This document shows positions 24,985-33,182 of a stretch of DNA of 64,000 bases, in pieces. How positions within the stretch are numbered: position 1 is the stretch's first letter; the number at the start of each line of letters is the position of its first letter. This DNA comes from CAZAYP01 sp964489425 [NCBI: uncultured Verrucomicrobiota bacterium]. Its GTDB lineage: Bacteria; Verrucomicrobiota; Kiritimatiellia; RZYC01. The stretch spans positions 44,573 to 108,572 of the forward strand of contig CAZAYP010000007.1 in the NCBI GenBank assembly GCA_964489425.1, given 5' to 3'. Under the pieces are notes generated by a model. That model had not been told where the DNA came from, searched no databases, and was given only the letters and a program-made list of their open reading frames with translations. Position numbers and translations under genes: made by a program.

Positions 24985-26952
24985 ATGATCGCAACCTGGC
25001 AGCCCCGCAAGGCGTTTGTCCTGGCCGCCGGCCTGGGCACTCGCATGGATCCGCTGAGCCGTTACCTGCCCAAGCCGCTGATGCCGTTCTGGGGCCGGCC
25101 GCTGCTGGCCCACATCCTGGACCAGTTGGCAGGCTGGGGGGTGGAGGATATTGCCATCAACTGCCACCATCACCCGGCCCAGGTATTCGAGTTCGTGCGC
25201 CGGCGCCGCGCGGCCGGCGGACCGCGCCTGCGGCTGTCGTTCGAGCCCGCGATCCTCGGCACCGGCGGCGCGTTGCGGCAGGCGGATTGGTTTTTCGGGG
25301 ATGGGGAGGACGACCCATTCTGGCTGGTCAACGCCGATGTGGCGCTGGACCTTGACCCGCGCCGCATGGCCGCGCAGTACCACCGCCACCGGCCGCTGGC
25401 GGTTCTCTGGCTGCACGATCAACTGGGCCCGCGCACGGTGGCTGTGCAGGGCGCCACGATCCGCACCTTCCGCAGCCCGGCGCCGGGCGCCGCCGGCACG
25501 CATACCTTCTGCGGCCTGCACCTGGTGTCGCCGCGCGTGCTGCAGTACCTGCCCGAACATGGCTTTGCCTCGATCATCGCCGCCTATGAAAAGGCCTTGC
25601 GCCACGGGGACCGGATCCTTGGGCACTGGCAGCCGGACGCGTTCTGGGCGGATCTCGGCCTGCCTGGTCAGTACCTGGCCGCGCACGCGGAGGCGCTGGC
25701 CCGCCGGCGCGCGCACCGGCCCGGTGGGCGCCTGGTGGCGGCCGCGGAACTGGCCCGGCAACGCAGCCTGGCGCGGCGCGGGGTGCGGGTCGCGGGATTT
25801 GCCAGCGTGGCCGCGGACGCGCGCATTGCCCGCGGCGCGCAATTGGAAAACGCCGTGGTCTGGCCGGGCGCGATCCTTTCCGCCGGGGCCGTGGCGCGCA
25901 ACGTGATCGTGGGGCCTGGCGCGCGCGTGTCCGGCCCGGTGCGGCACATGGCCGTGCCGGCCGCGGGCTACCTCACCGGCGCGGAAACCGCGGCCCTGCG
26001 CCGGCTGCGGCGGCCCGGCCGGGTGGTCGAGGACCTGGGCGTGGAGGTTTTCCCGCCGCGCGGGTCCGCGCGCAGCTTCATGCGCCTGCGCTCCGGTCAT
26101 GCCACCCTGATCCTGGTGCGCTACAGCGCTGAGCGGCCGGAAAACATCGACTACGCCGCCCACAGCCGCTTCCTGCGCGGGCTGGGCCTGCCGGTGCCGG
26201 CGGTGTTCTGGCATGACGCGCGCCGCCAGTTCCTGCTCATGGAAGACGCCGGCGACACCCACCTGGTGGACATTCTGCACACCTGGCCCGCCGCCCGGCA
26301 GATCGCCTTTTACGAGCAAGTCCTCACGGCCATGATCGCGTTCCACGAACAAGGTTATGCCGCGGCCCGCCGCCGGTCCGGCCTGCGCCTGCAGCCGCCG
26401 TTCACCCCGGACCTCTACGCGCGCGAGCGCAAGCTCTGCCGCGACGAGTTCCTCTGCCGCCACCTGGGATTGACCGCCGGCCGGGCCCGCGCGATCCTCC
26501 GCGACCTGGCGCGGGCGGCCCGGCCGCTGGAGACGGTGGCGCCCCGCCTCGTGCACCGCGACCTGCAGTCCAGCAACATCCTGGTGGCCGGCGGGCGGTG
26601 CGTGTTCATCGATTTCCAGGGCATGCGCCTGGGCCCGGCCCTGTATGACCTGGCTTCGTTGCTCTGCGATCCATACGTGATGCTGCCGGCCGCCATGCAG
26701 GAGCGGTTGCTGGCATTTTACGCCCGTGGCCAGCCGGGCGCCGCGGACCCGGACCTGTTCTGGCGCGCGGCGATCCAGCGGCTCGGCCAGGCCGTGGGCG
26801 CCTACGCGCGGCTCGGGCGGATCGCCGGCATGGCGCATTTCCATGGCTATATCGCGCCCGCCCTGCGGATGCTGCGCCATGCCGCCGGCCACTTGGGCGT
26901 GGGGCCGGCGCTGCGTGACTTCCTGGCCGAGTTCGGCGGCCCCGGCGGCTGA
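24985..26952 (+). CDS. fused nucleotidyltransferase and sugar kinase (MurU-AmgK-like)
   Basis: A 655-residue bifunctional protein. Residues about 8-240 form a sugar-phosphate nucleotidyltransferase (L-A-A-G-L-G-T-R-M, L-P-K-P-L-M-P, G-T-G-G-A-L, N-A-D). A short hexapeptide-like stretch spans about 270-325. Residues about 365-650 form an aminoglycoside-phosphotransferase-like kinase with V-H-R-D-L-Q-S-S-N (about 523) and F-I-D-F-Q-G. In Pseudomonas the same pair exists as separate neighbours: AmgK phosphorylates MurNAc/GlcNAc at C1, and MurU makes UDP-MurNAc for peptidoglycan recycling. Fusion of both here suggests substrate channelling in that bypass. Specificity for MurNAc is an inference. 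Confidence 0.82.
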   Translation: MIATWQPRKAFVLAAGLGTRMDPLSRYLPKPLMPFWGRPLLAHILDQLAGWGVEDIAINCHHHPAQVFEFVRRRRAAGGPRLRLSFEPAILGTGGALRQADWFFGDGEDDPFWLVNADVALDLDPRRMAAQYHRHRPLAVLWLHDQLGPRTVAVQGATIRTFRSPAPGAAGTHTFCGLHLVSPRVLQYLPEHGFASIIAAYEKALRHGDRILGHWQPDAFWADLGLPGQYLAAHAEALARRRAHRPGGRLVAAAELARQRSLARRGVRVAGFASVAADARIARGAQLENAVVWPGAILSAGAVARNVIVGPGARVSGPVRHMAVPAAGYLTGAETAALRRLRRPGRVVEDLGVEVFPPRGSARSFMRLRSGHATLILVRYSAERPENIDYAAHSRFLRGLGLPVPAVFWHDARRQFLLMEDAGDTHLVDILHTWPAARQIAFYEQVLTAMIAFHEQGYAAARRRSGLRLQPPFTPDLYARERKLCRDEFLCRHLGLTAGRARAILRDLARAARPLETVAPRLVHRDLQSSNILVAGGRCVFIDFQGMRLGPALYDLASLLCDPYVMLPAAMQERLLAFYARGQPGAADPDLFWRAAIQRLGQAVGAYARLGRIAGMAHFHGYIAPALRMLRHAAGHLGVGPALRDFLAEFGGPGG

Positions 26953-27053
26953 ACCCGGCGCCATGTGCTGAAATCAGCCGCGCAAACGAATCGACGGACC
27001 GGCCGCGCCCTGTTATAGAATCCATCCATAAGGGCGCCGCGGCTCCGTTCAAC

Positions 27054-27130
27054 AGCATTTTATCCAGAATGCCGCCAACGGCGCAGCGGCTCAACACAAC
27101 TTTGATGGGCGGCACTCTGGATAAAACGCT
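27054..27130. repeat. 23-bp imperfect inverted repeat before the nitroreductase gene
   Basis: Left arm 27054-27076 and right arm 27108-27130 are inverted copies with two mismatches, separated by 31 bases. No T-tract follows. The left arm is directly preceded by GTTCAAC (fits R-Y-Y-Y-A-A-C). GTTCGGT follows the right arm, one base off G-T-T-R-R-R-Y. The shape is attC-like but not proven. Confidence 0.6.
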
Positions 27131-27156
27131 ATTTGTTCGGTGAAGGGATTACGAAG

Positions 27157-27759
27157 ATGAAATCGACCATCCTTGACGTGATCAACAATCGCAAGACCAC
27201 GAGGGAGTTTAGAAGTGATATACCGCCAGAGGAAGACCTCGCGTCCATTCTCGACGCGGCCTGTCGCCCACCATTTGGAGGACACGATGAACCCTTCAGA
27301 ATCATCCTGCTTCGAAACCAAACCAAGATTCAAGAGATAGCCGAGCGACTCAAGGAATACGTGCGCACACACGACCCGGGCGACTGCCCCATGGAGGAGG
27401 CCATCTTCTTTGCAACTTATTTTGAACACGCCCCGACGGTGTTTCTCTGCGCTTGGCACCCGACATGCGTGATTCCTGACTTCGAAAAGAAAATGGAGAC
27501 AGATTCTGCTGTGCGAGATCTCGCCAATGCAATTGGATTGCTCACACTAGGCTCGGCCATCGAGAACCTCCTTCTCTCAGTCCAAGCGTGCGGCTTGGTT
27601 GCTGGATACCTAGGACCGTTCCTTGATCAGACTGGCCTGGAGAGCCTCATCGGTCTGGAGAAACCGTTCAGAGTAGCTGTCATCATTCCTGTGGGATACC
27701 CACTGCATCCAGAACCGAAGAAACCAAGAAACACAGATGCCTTGAAGATTGTGATATGA
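27157..27759 (+). CDS. nitroreductase-family protein
   Basis: A 200-residue FMN-type nitroreductase fold: N-terminal R-K-T-T-R-E-F (the usual R-R-S-x-R-x-F phosphate-binding segment), D-A-A-C-R-P-P, G-S-A-I-E-N-L-L-L-S-V-Q-A-C-G-L, and a C-terminal P-V-G-Y-P segment. These enzymes use NAD(P)H to reduce nitro groups, quinones or enones. The ATG follows G-A-A-G-G-G, and an upstream TTG is less likely. Base composition is unlike the neighbours: the 60 bases from 27181 contain 29 G or C, whereas flanking genes are far richer. With the inverted repeat upstream and the toxin-antitoxin pair downstream, transfer is likely. Confidence 0.85.
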   Translation: MKSTILDVINNRKTTREFRSDIPPEEDLASILDAACRPPFGGHDEPFRIILLRNQTKIQEIAERLKEYVRTHDPGDCPMEEAIFFATYFEHAPTVFLCAWHPTCVIPDFEKKMETDSAVRDLANAIGLLTLGSAIENLLLSVQACGLVAGYLGPFLDQTGLESLIGLEKPFRVAVIIPVGYPLHPEPKKPRNTDALKIVI

Positions 27760-28103
27760 AGTACCGAACCATCGCGGCGCTCACTTCGTTCGCAACTGGC
27801 CCCTTCGGCGGTGCGCCAAGGGGTCGCGTCTTCACATTTTCAACGCCCGCTTGATTAAATGCCGCCCGACTGCGGCGCCTGCTCCGCCCGCACTGCCGGA
27901 CGGCGCCGATGGTCCGCCGGGCACTCCCCTTCGACGCCCCGGGGCCAGCCCCATGCCAACTAATCCGATCTGCCCTCCATGCATCGGCTTCCGCGCGTGA
28001 GCGCAAACTCTGGCCCGACGAGTTCCTGTGCCGGCACCTGGGACAGCTTGACCGGCAGCTTTCTATTATGCATAGTCTTACTATACATAACGGAGGTGGT
28101 TTT
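27760..28103. other. non-coding stretch with a hairpin and a gene scrap
   Basis: No complete gene. It holds a strong hairpin (CCCCTT 27800-27805 with AAGGGG 27818-27823, plus an inner GGC/GCC) and the phosphotransferase scrap at 27993-28058. The last 40 bases carry the antitoxin ribosome-binding site and A/T-rich sequence likely to include its promoter. Confidence 0.5.
27993..28058 (+). pseudogene. fragment of an AmgK-like phosphotransferase gene
   Basis: In frame it reads A-R-E-R-K-L-W-P-D-E-F-L-C-R-H-L-G, identical at 15 of 17 residues to residues 479-495 of the intact fusion protein 1.5 kb upstream. At DNA level 45 of the 51 bases (27993-28043) match, with differences mainly at third positions. 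Sequence on both sides is unrelated. It is the remnant of a second related gene or of a duplication broken by insertion. Confidence 0.7.
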
Positions 28104-28340
28104 ATGCAGGCAACGGTAGTAGATTTGCGATACCATATGAACGATGTCCTCAAAGCGCTCGACCGCAATGAGGATGTAGACATACTATATCGCGGCAAAA
28201 CAAAGGGGGTGCTGGTGGCTAAGGTAGACCGCACCGGGAAAAAGGTTGAAGAGCACACCTTCTTCAATATGCGCGGATCCGGGCACTCCGTCGCCACGCA
28301 AATGGATCGTCTGCGCGGGGGGCGTTATCGTGATATTTGA
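28104..28340 (+). CDS. Phd/YefM-like antitoxin
   Basis: A 78-residue protein with the N-terminal pattern of Phd/YefM DNA-binding antitoxins: A-T-V-V-D-L-R-Y-H-M-N-D-V-L-K-A-L, then L-Y-R-G-K-T-K-G-V-L-V. The C-terminal half is short and charged, as expected for the toxin-binding tail. GGAGGT lies six bases before the ATG. Its end overlaps the start of the PIN-domain gene by 11 bases, the normal order for a type II pair. Family practice predicts that the complex represses its own promoter, somewhere in the A/T-rich bases just upstream. Confidence 0.82.
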   Translation: MQATVVDLRYHMNDVLKALDRNEDVDILYRGKTKGVLVAKVDRTGKKVEEHTFFNMRGSGHSVATQMDRLRGGRYRDI

Positions 28341-28707
28341 TACTGATATCTTCATATGGATCGAGCGAGGCAACCGCAAGGCGGCGCGCCTCGTTGAGCA
28401 GGAGGAAGAGCGCTTTATCTCCGTACAGACTTATCTGGAATTGCTGCAATGTGCAGAGAACAAGGCGCAACACGATTGCACGAAGCAGTTCCTGAGGGAT
28501 TTTGGATTCAGGACGCTTCCTCTTTCTGACAACATCGGCCATCGGGCGACGGTGTACATTGAAGAATACTCGCTATCTCACGGCCTCAGAGCTGGCGATG
28601 CGCTCATCGCAGCAACGGCCACGGAAAACAACATGATCCTATGCACAAGCAACACAAAGCACTTCAGGCCGATCAAGGATCTGAAACTCAAGGTGTTCCA
28701 CCCATGA
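28330..28707 (+). CDS. VapC-like PIN-domain toxin
   Basis: A 125-residue PIN ribonuclease. The acidic metal-binding residues are visible: F-D-T-D at residues 3-6, Glu in V-Q-T-Y-L-E-L-L, and Asp in A-G-D-A-L-I-A-A-T-A, followed by the usual T-S-N-T-K-H-F near the C-terminus. VapC toxins cleave tRNA or rRNA when freed from antitoxin. The start is a GTG inside the antitoxin gene, preceded by a run of six G. Upstream in-frame codons belong to the antitoxin region and are excluded. Confidence 0.85.
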   Translation: MIFDTDIFIWIERGNRKAARLVEQEEERFISVQTYLELLQCAENKAQHDCTKQFLRDFGFRTLPLSDNIGHRATVYIEEYSLSHGLRAGDALIAATATENNMILCTSNTKHFRPIKDLKLKVFHP

Positions 28708-29098
28708 AAGGGCTGCCAGCAAAGGTTCGCACCGTACCCAAAATCAGCTGCGCTCATTTTGTCCGGTGAAACCAGGCATTCACAAACACCTGATCGGAGC
28801 CACGCGCGCATTGCAGTGAGCCCTGCGGTCGTGGACGGGGTTGTTGCCATTCTTCGCCCAAACACAGAGCGTCCAACCAATGAATCGAACGCGGCGCCGG
28901 GTTAGCCGGAAACTCAAACCCGGCGGAGTCGACGGAGCGCATCCCTCCACCCGATGAATAATCGCTCCGTCGGCGCCGTCTGGAACGAGTCGGCCAGCAT
29001 GCCGACCGGCCGACGCGCGCGGTTCCCTATGGCACTGATCTGCGCCGCGCGCGTCGTGCAACACTTGCCTCCCCAGCTCCTTGTGGTATGCTGGCCTG
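28708..29098. other. non-coding stretch with two inverted repeats
   Basis: No credible gene. It contains GCCGGGTT (28896-28903) with AACCCGGC (28917-28924), and GACGGAGCG (28931-28939) with CGCTCCGTC (28963-28971), both perfect. The 3' end carries the ftsK promoter. It marks the right edge of the low-GC island. Confidence 0.5.
29065..29092 (+). promoter_or_regulatory. promoter giving a leaderless ftsK transcript
   Basis: TTGCCT, 16-base spacer, TATGCT; the -10 box ends six bases before the ATG, with no Shine-Dalgarno site between. Confidence 0.5.
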
Positions 29099-31471
29099 AT
29101 GGCAAAAGACAAAGAGATCACGCGGGGCGGCTGGCATCACGCCACGGGGCTGATGTTGCTGGCGGTCGCGGTGCTGGCCTTTTTGAGCGTCGTATCTTAC
29201 GACTGGGCTGACATCTCGCTCTTTGCCTGCCCGCCCCACCAGCCGCCGGGCAACTTCATCGGTCCGGTGGGCGCCTGGTTCTCGTGCATCATGTTCATGA
29301 CGTTCGGCGTGGTGGGCTACCTGGTGCCATTGGCGCTGGGCGTGCTGGGCGCCTGCATGACCCTCAAGCACACCGGCCGCACCTGGCCCAAGGTGTTCTG
29401 GCTGTTGCTGATCCTGTTCGGGCTGGTGTGCGTGGCCGAGATGACGACCCCGTGGTGGCAGGGACTGGCCGCGTTCCTGAACATCGGCAACGTGGGCGGC
29501 ATCCTCGGCGCCCTGGTGGTGCAACTGCTGCTGATCCATTTCCTGGGCAGCGTGGGCACCGGGATCCTCGCCGCCCTGTTTATTGTCGGCGGGCTGGCCC
29601 TGCTGGTGGAGATGCACCCGCTGCGCATGTTCAAGAAGATGTTCGAGCTGCCGCTGGGCTACCTGCGCCAGCGCCGCGCCGAACGGCAGCAGGCCCACGA
29701 CCGCCAGGCGGAGATCGAGCACGAGGAGCGGGACCTCGAGCGCCGCCGGCGCGAGTTGGAAAAAGCCATCGCCGCCCAGGAAGAGGCCCGCGCTCGCGCC
29801 GCCGCCAAGCCCGCGCCGCCGCCGCCACCCCCGCCGGAACCGCCGCCGCCCACGCGCCTGGAAAAGAAGCTGGCGGAAGGCGAAAAGAAAAAGCCCAAGC
29901 CCGCGCCGCCGCCGCCACCCGAGCCGCCGCCCCCCATTCCCGGCGCGCTGGCCTGGAAGCTGCCGCCGATCAGCCTCCTGGGCGAGTTGCCGCCGGAGAA
30001 CATGCGGCAGATCCAGTCGGACTTCACCGCCGGCACCAAGATCCTCGAGGAAACCCTGGCGGAATTCGGGATCGACGCCAAGGTCACCAACGTGGAGACC
30101 GGGCCGGTCGTGACCAGCTACGAGGTGTTGCCCGCGCCCGGCATCCGCGTCGAACGGATCGCGGCGCTCAGCAACAACCTGGCCCTGACGATGAAGGCGG
30201 TCAGCGTGCGCGTGCAGGCGCCGATCCCCGGCAAGGGCGTGGTGGGGATCGAGGTGCCCAACGTCAAGTCCACCACCGTGTACCTGCGCGAGATCCTCGA
30301 GAGCGAGGCCTGGCAGCACGGCAAGGCGGCCCTGCCCATGGCCCTGGGCAAGGACGTGGGCGGCCGCGAGATCGTGACCGACCTGGCCAAGATGCCGCAC
30401 CTGCTGATCGCCGGTGCCACCGGGTCGGGCAAGTCGGTGTGCATGAACTCGCTGCTGGCCGGCATGCTCATGATGCGCACGCCCGACCAGTTGCGCCTGA
30501 TGCTGGTGGACCCCAAGATGGTCGAGTTCTCGTTCTTCAACAACCTGCCGCACCTGGTGGTGCCGGTGATCACCGACGCCAAGAAAGTGGGCCTGGGCCT
30601 GCGCTGGGCGATCAACGAGATGGAGAAGCGCTACAAGCTGTTCGCGCGCGTGGGCGTCCGCAACATCCAGTCGTACAACGAGCGGCCGCTGGTCAAGCAG
30701 GCCGAGCTCGCGCTGGGCCCGGACGTGCCGCCGCCCGCCGCCGACGACCCGCCGGCGCGCCTGCCGTACCTGGTGATCGTGATCGACGAGCTGGCCGACC
30801 TGATGATGGTGGAGCAGGCGGAGATCGAGAGCTGCATCGCGCGCCTGGCGCAGCTCTCGCGCGCGGTGGGCATCCACATGATCATCGCCACCCAGCGGCC
30901 CTCGGTCAACGTCATCACCGGCACCATCAAGGCCAATTTCCCCTGCCGCATTTCGTTCCAGGTGGCGCAGAAGGTGGACAGCCGGACCATCCTCGACACC
31001 ATCGGCGCCGACAAGCTGCTCGGCAAGGGCGACATGCTGTTCATGCCGCCCGGCGTCGGCAAGCTGGCGCGCGCCCAGGGCACCATGACCACCGACCAGG
31101 AGATCCGCGACATCGCCGAGTTCTGGAAAGCCCAGGGTACGCCGCAGTACGAGGTGGCCATCAAGGAGAAGATCGAAACCAAGGCGTCCGAGGCGTCCGA
31201 GGGCGAGGAAGAGGACGAGGAGCTGATCGCCCAGGCCGTGGAAGTCATCCGCCAGACCCGCCGCGCCTCCACGTCCTCGATCCAGCGCCGCCTGCGCATC
31301 GGGTACAACCGCGCCGCGCGCCTGATGGACGTGCTCGAGGAGCGCGGCGTGGTCGGCCCGCCCAAGGGCGCGGACCCGCGCGACATCCTGATCGATTTGG
31401 ATGGCGAGATCCCTGCCAACAGCGCGGACGATGCGCCACCGGAGCCGCCGCCAGAGCCGGAGGCTAAATGA
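29099..31471 (+). CDS. ftsK: FtsK/SpoIIIE-type DNA translocase
   Basis: A 790-residue septal DNA pump that clears chromosome termini during division. Four N-terminal transmembrane helices (within about 15-175) are followed by a charged coiled coil and Pro-rich linkers. The RecA-like motor has Walker A G-A-T-G-S-G-K-S (from Gly439), Walker B V-I-V-I-D-E-L-A-D and the T-Q-R-P-S motif. A C-terminal winged-helix gamma domain (S-S-I-Q-R-R-L-R-I-G-Y-N-R-A) would read KOPS-like sites. The ATG is set by the promoter spacing, and a GTG six codons upstream is less likely. It begins a run of four genes joined by four-base overlaps. Confidence 0.97.
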   Translation: MAKDKEITRGGWHHATGLMLLAVAVLAFLSVVSYDWADISLFACPPHQPPGNFIGPVGAWFSCIMFMTFGVVGYLVPLALGVLGACMTLKHTGRTWPKVFWLLLILFGLVCVAEMTTPWWQGLAAFLNIGNVGGILGALVVQLLLIHFLGSVGTGILAALFIVGGLALLVEMHPLRMFKKMFELPLGYLRQRRAERQQAHDRQAEIEHEERDLERRRRELEKAIAAQEEARARAAAKPAPPPPPPPEPPPPTRLEKKLAEGEKKKPKPAPPPPPEPPPPIPGALAWKLPPISLLGELPPENMRQIQSDFTAGTKILEETLAEFGIDAKVTNVETGPVVTSYEVLPAPGIRVERIAALSNNLALTMKAVSVRVQAPIPGKGVVGIEVPNVKSTTVYLREILESEAWQHGKAALPMALGKDVGGREIVTDLAKMPHLLIAGATGSGKSVCMNSLLAGMLMMRTPDQLRLMLVDPKMVEFSFFNNLPHLVVPVITDAKKVGLGLRWAINEMEKRYKLFARVGVRNIQSYNERPLVKQAELALGPDVPPPAADDPPARLPYLVIVIDELADLMMVEQAEIESCIARLAQLSRAVGIHMIIATQRPSVNVITGTIKANFPCRISFQVAQKVDSRTILDTIGADKLLGKGDMLFMPPGVGKLARAQGTMTTDQEIRDIAEFWKAQGTPQYEVAIKEKIETKASEASEGEEEDEELIAQAVEVIRQTRRASTSSIQRRLRIGYNRAARLMDVLEERGVVGPPKGADPRDILIDLDGEIPANSADDAPPEPPPEPEAK

Positions 31472-32013
31472 AGGCCATCGGCCGGCAGTTGTGTGCCGCG
31501 CGCGAGGCGCGCGGGGAGACGTTGTCGCACGCGGCCGCGGAAACGCGCATCAAGATCCAGATCCTCGAGCAGATGGAGGCCGGCGACTTTTCCCAGATCG
31601 CGGCGCCCATGTACGCCAAGGGGTTCATCCGCCTCTATGCCGGGTACCTGGGCCTGGATCCGGATCCCCTGCTCCAGGACTATTTGCAGGCGCTGGCGCG
31701 CGGCCCCGCCCCGGACGAAGCCGCCGAAGCAACGGCGGCGGAGGGATCCCTGCCGGCGCGGCTGGAGCAAGCGGTCCGGCGCTACCTGGAGCGCGTGGCG
31801 CGCGACCGGGTGCTGCGCGTGGCCTGGGTGGGCGCCCTGGCCCTGGTGCTGCTGGCCGTGCTGCTCGGGTTGGGGCATGTCACCCGCAGGTTCCCGGCGG
31901 GCGGCGCGGCCGCGGCTGAATCGGGCCGGCGCCAGGAGGCCCTGCCCGGAGGGATCCTGCAGGAGCCGCCGGAACCCTATTTTGAACACGCATCCCCACG
32001 GGAGAACTCATGA
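31468..32013 (+). CDS. RodZ-like helix-turn-helix membrane protein
   Basis: A 181-residue protein with an N-terminal HTH_25-type domain (G-R-Q-L-C-A-A-R-E-A-R-G, then Q-I-L-E-Q-M-E-A-G-D-F, P-M-Y-A-K-G-F-I-R-L-Y-A). One transmembrane helix near 118-140 and a short C-terminal tail follow. RodZ links MreB filaments to the membrane. The usual periplasmic beta domain is missing, so this is a short form. Its ATG overlaps the ftsK stop and its stop overlaps the pgsA start, placing it in a division/envelope operon. Confidence 0.82.
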   Translation: MKAIGRQLCAAREARGETLSHAAAETRIKIQILEQMEAGDFSQIAAPMYAKGFIRLYAGYLGLDPDPLLQDYLQALARGPAPDEAAEATAAEGSLPARLEQAVRRYLERVARDRVLRVAWVGALALVLLAVLLGLGHVTRRFPAGGAAAAESGRRQEALPGGILQEPPEPYFEHASPRENS

Positions 32014-32597
32014 ATCCACCCAATTGGCTGACCATGGGCCGCGTCGTCCTGGCCGGGGTGTTGATGGCGCTGCTGTCCATTAACGTCCCGTTCGCCAAGA
32101 GCGCGGCGCTAATCGTTTTTCTTGTTGCCGGCTTCACCGACTACCTTGACGGGCACCTGGCGCGCAAGGTGTACGGGGTGACGTCGTTTGGCGCGCTGAT
32201 GGACCCGGTGGCGGACAAGATCCTGGTCTGCGTGGCGCTGGTGAGCTTCGTGGATCTGCACGTGCTGCCGGCCTGGATGGTGGTGGTCATCATTGCCCGC
32301 GAGTTCCTGGTCACGGGCCTGCGCCTGCTGGCCACCCAGCGCGGCCTGGTGATCTCGGCCGGCAAGTGGGGCAAGCACAAGACCGCCTGGCAGATCATTG
32401 CCATTTCGATCCTGCTGCTGGGCCTGTCGATCCGCGCGGATATTTTGCGCCAGGCCAGCGCCCCAACCCTGGCCAATTTCGATTTCGTGTTCCAATGGTT
32501 GGCCTGGGGGCTGGGTTTGGCGGTGGTGCTGATCACCGTGGCTTCCGGCGCCATGTATTACATTGAGCACCACGAACTGGTGACGCGACGCCAATGA
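32010..32597 (+). CDS. pgsA: CDP-diacylglycerol-glycerol-3-phosphate phosphatidyltransferase
   Basis: A 195-residue integral membrane enzyme that makes phosphatidylglycerophosphate, the committed step to phosphatidylglycerol. The CDP-alcohol phosphotransferase signature is complete (Asp44, Asp47-Gly, Ala-Arg, Gly61, Asp65, Asp69 in D-Y-L-D-G-H-L-A-R to G-A-L-M-D-P-V-A-D). Several helices surround it and the length is standard. It is coupled by ATGA overlaps to the RodZ-like gene before it and the zinc-ribbon gene after it. Confidence 0.93.
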   Translation: MNPPNWLTMGRVVLAGVLMALLSINVPFAKSAALIVFLVAGFTDYLDGHLARKVYGVTSFGALMDPVADKILVCVALVSFVDLHVLPAWMVVVIIAREFLVTGLRLLATQRGLVISAGKWGKHKTAWQIIAISILLLGLSIRADILRQASAPTLANFDFVFQWLAWGLGLAVVLITVASGAMYYIEHHELVTRRQ

Positions 32598-33154
32598 AAG
32601 AAACCGATTGGGATATCAAGAAGCGGGCCGAAGCCTGCGACGAGTGCGGCCGCGCGTTCGCCGACCTGGAGCCCCTGAACTCCCGGCTGTACTGGGAATC
32701 CGGCGTTTACGTGCGGCGCGACCTGTGCGCCGCCTGCGCCGGCGGCGAGCAGCGGCCCGGCGTCCTGAGCGCCTGGCGCGGCGTGTTCCGCTTGCCGCCG
32801 CCGCCGCCGCCCGAGGTGGTGCAGAAGGAAACCGCCGAATCCCTGCTGCGCAAGCTCGTGGCCGACGAAAACGCCCGGCAGGTCAGCGCCATGTTCATCC
32901 TGGCCGTCATGCTGGAGCGCCGCCGCATCCTGGTGGAACGCGAAGTCCAGCAGCGCGAGGACGGGGCCAAGATCCGCATCTACGAGCATAAGAAAACCGG
33001 CGATGTCTTCATGATCGTCGATCCCCAGCTCAAGCTGGCGGACCTGGAGCGCGTCCAGGCCGAGGTGATCGCGCTGCTGGAAGGTAAACCACTGGAGGGG
33101 GCGCCGGCGGATGCGCCACCGGCCGCGGATCCGACCCCGGGAGCCGGTGCGTAG
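32594..33154 (+). CDS. protein of unknown function with a zinc-ribbon N-terminus
   Basis: A 186-residue soluble protein. Two Cys pairs (C-D-E-C and C-A-A-C, about 30 residues apart) suggest a zinc ribbon. A Pro run (P-P-P-P-P-P-E) and an alpha-helical, charged C-terminal half follow. I recognise no family. Coupling to pgsA by a four-base overlap and the shared operon with ftsK suggest a role in envelope growth or cell division, which is inference from position only. Confidence 0.7.
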   Translation: MKETDWDIKKRAEACDECGRAFADLEPLNSRLYWESGVYVRRDLCAACAGGEQRPGVLSAWRGVFRLPPPPPPEVVQKETAESLLRKLVADENARQVSAMFILAVMLERRRILVEREVQQREDGAKIRIYEHKKTGDVFMIVDPQLKLADLERVQAEVIALLEGKPLEGAPADAPPAADPTPGAGA

Positions 33155-33173
33155 CGCAGGCGTCCCGCCTGCG
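33155..33173. repeat. small hairpin, repeat-like
   Basis: CGCAGGC and GCCTGCG are a perfect 7-bp stem around a GTCCC loop, directly before the D-aminoacylase gene. Without a T-tract it is more likely a short palindromic repeat or an inter-cistronic hairpin than a terminator. Confidence 0.4.
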
Positions 33174-33182
33174 GGATTTCCC

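Noticed and set aside
27909-28103. A longer N-terminus for the antitoxin
   Set aside because: The extension translates the phosphotransferase scrap and unrelated spacer; a strong Shine-Dalgarno site marks the internal ATG instead.
28578-29121. Minus-strand open frames between the toxin gene and ftsK
   Set aside because: They overlap the toxin gene and inverted repeats, and show no recognisable protein features.
29027-30877. A 616-codon open frame antisense to ftsK
   Set aside because: Translation is rich in His, Gln and Arg without any domain; FtsK motifs on the plus strand are complete.
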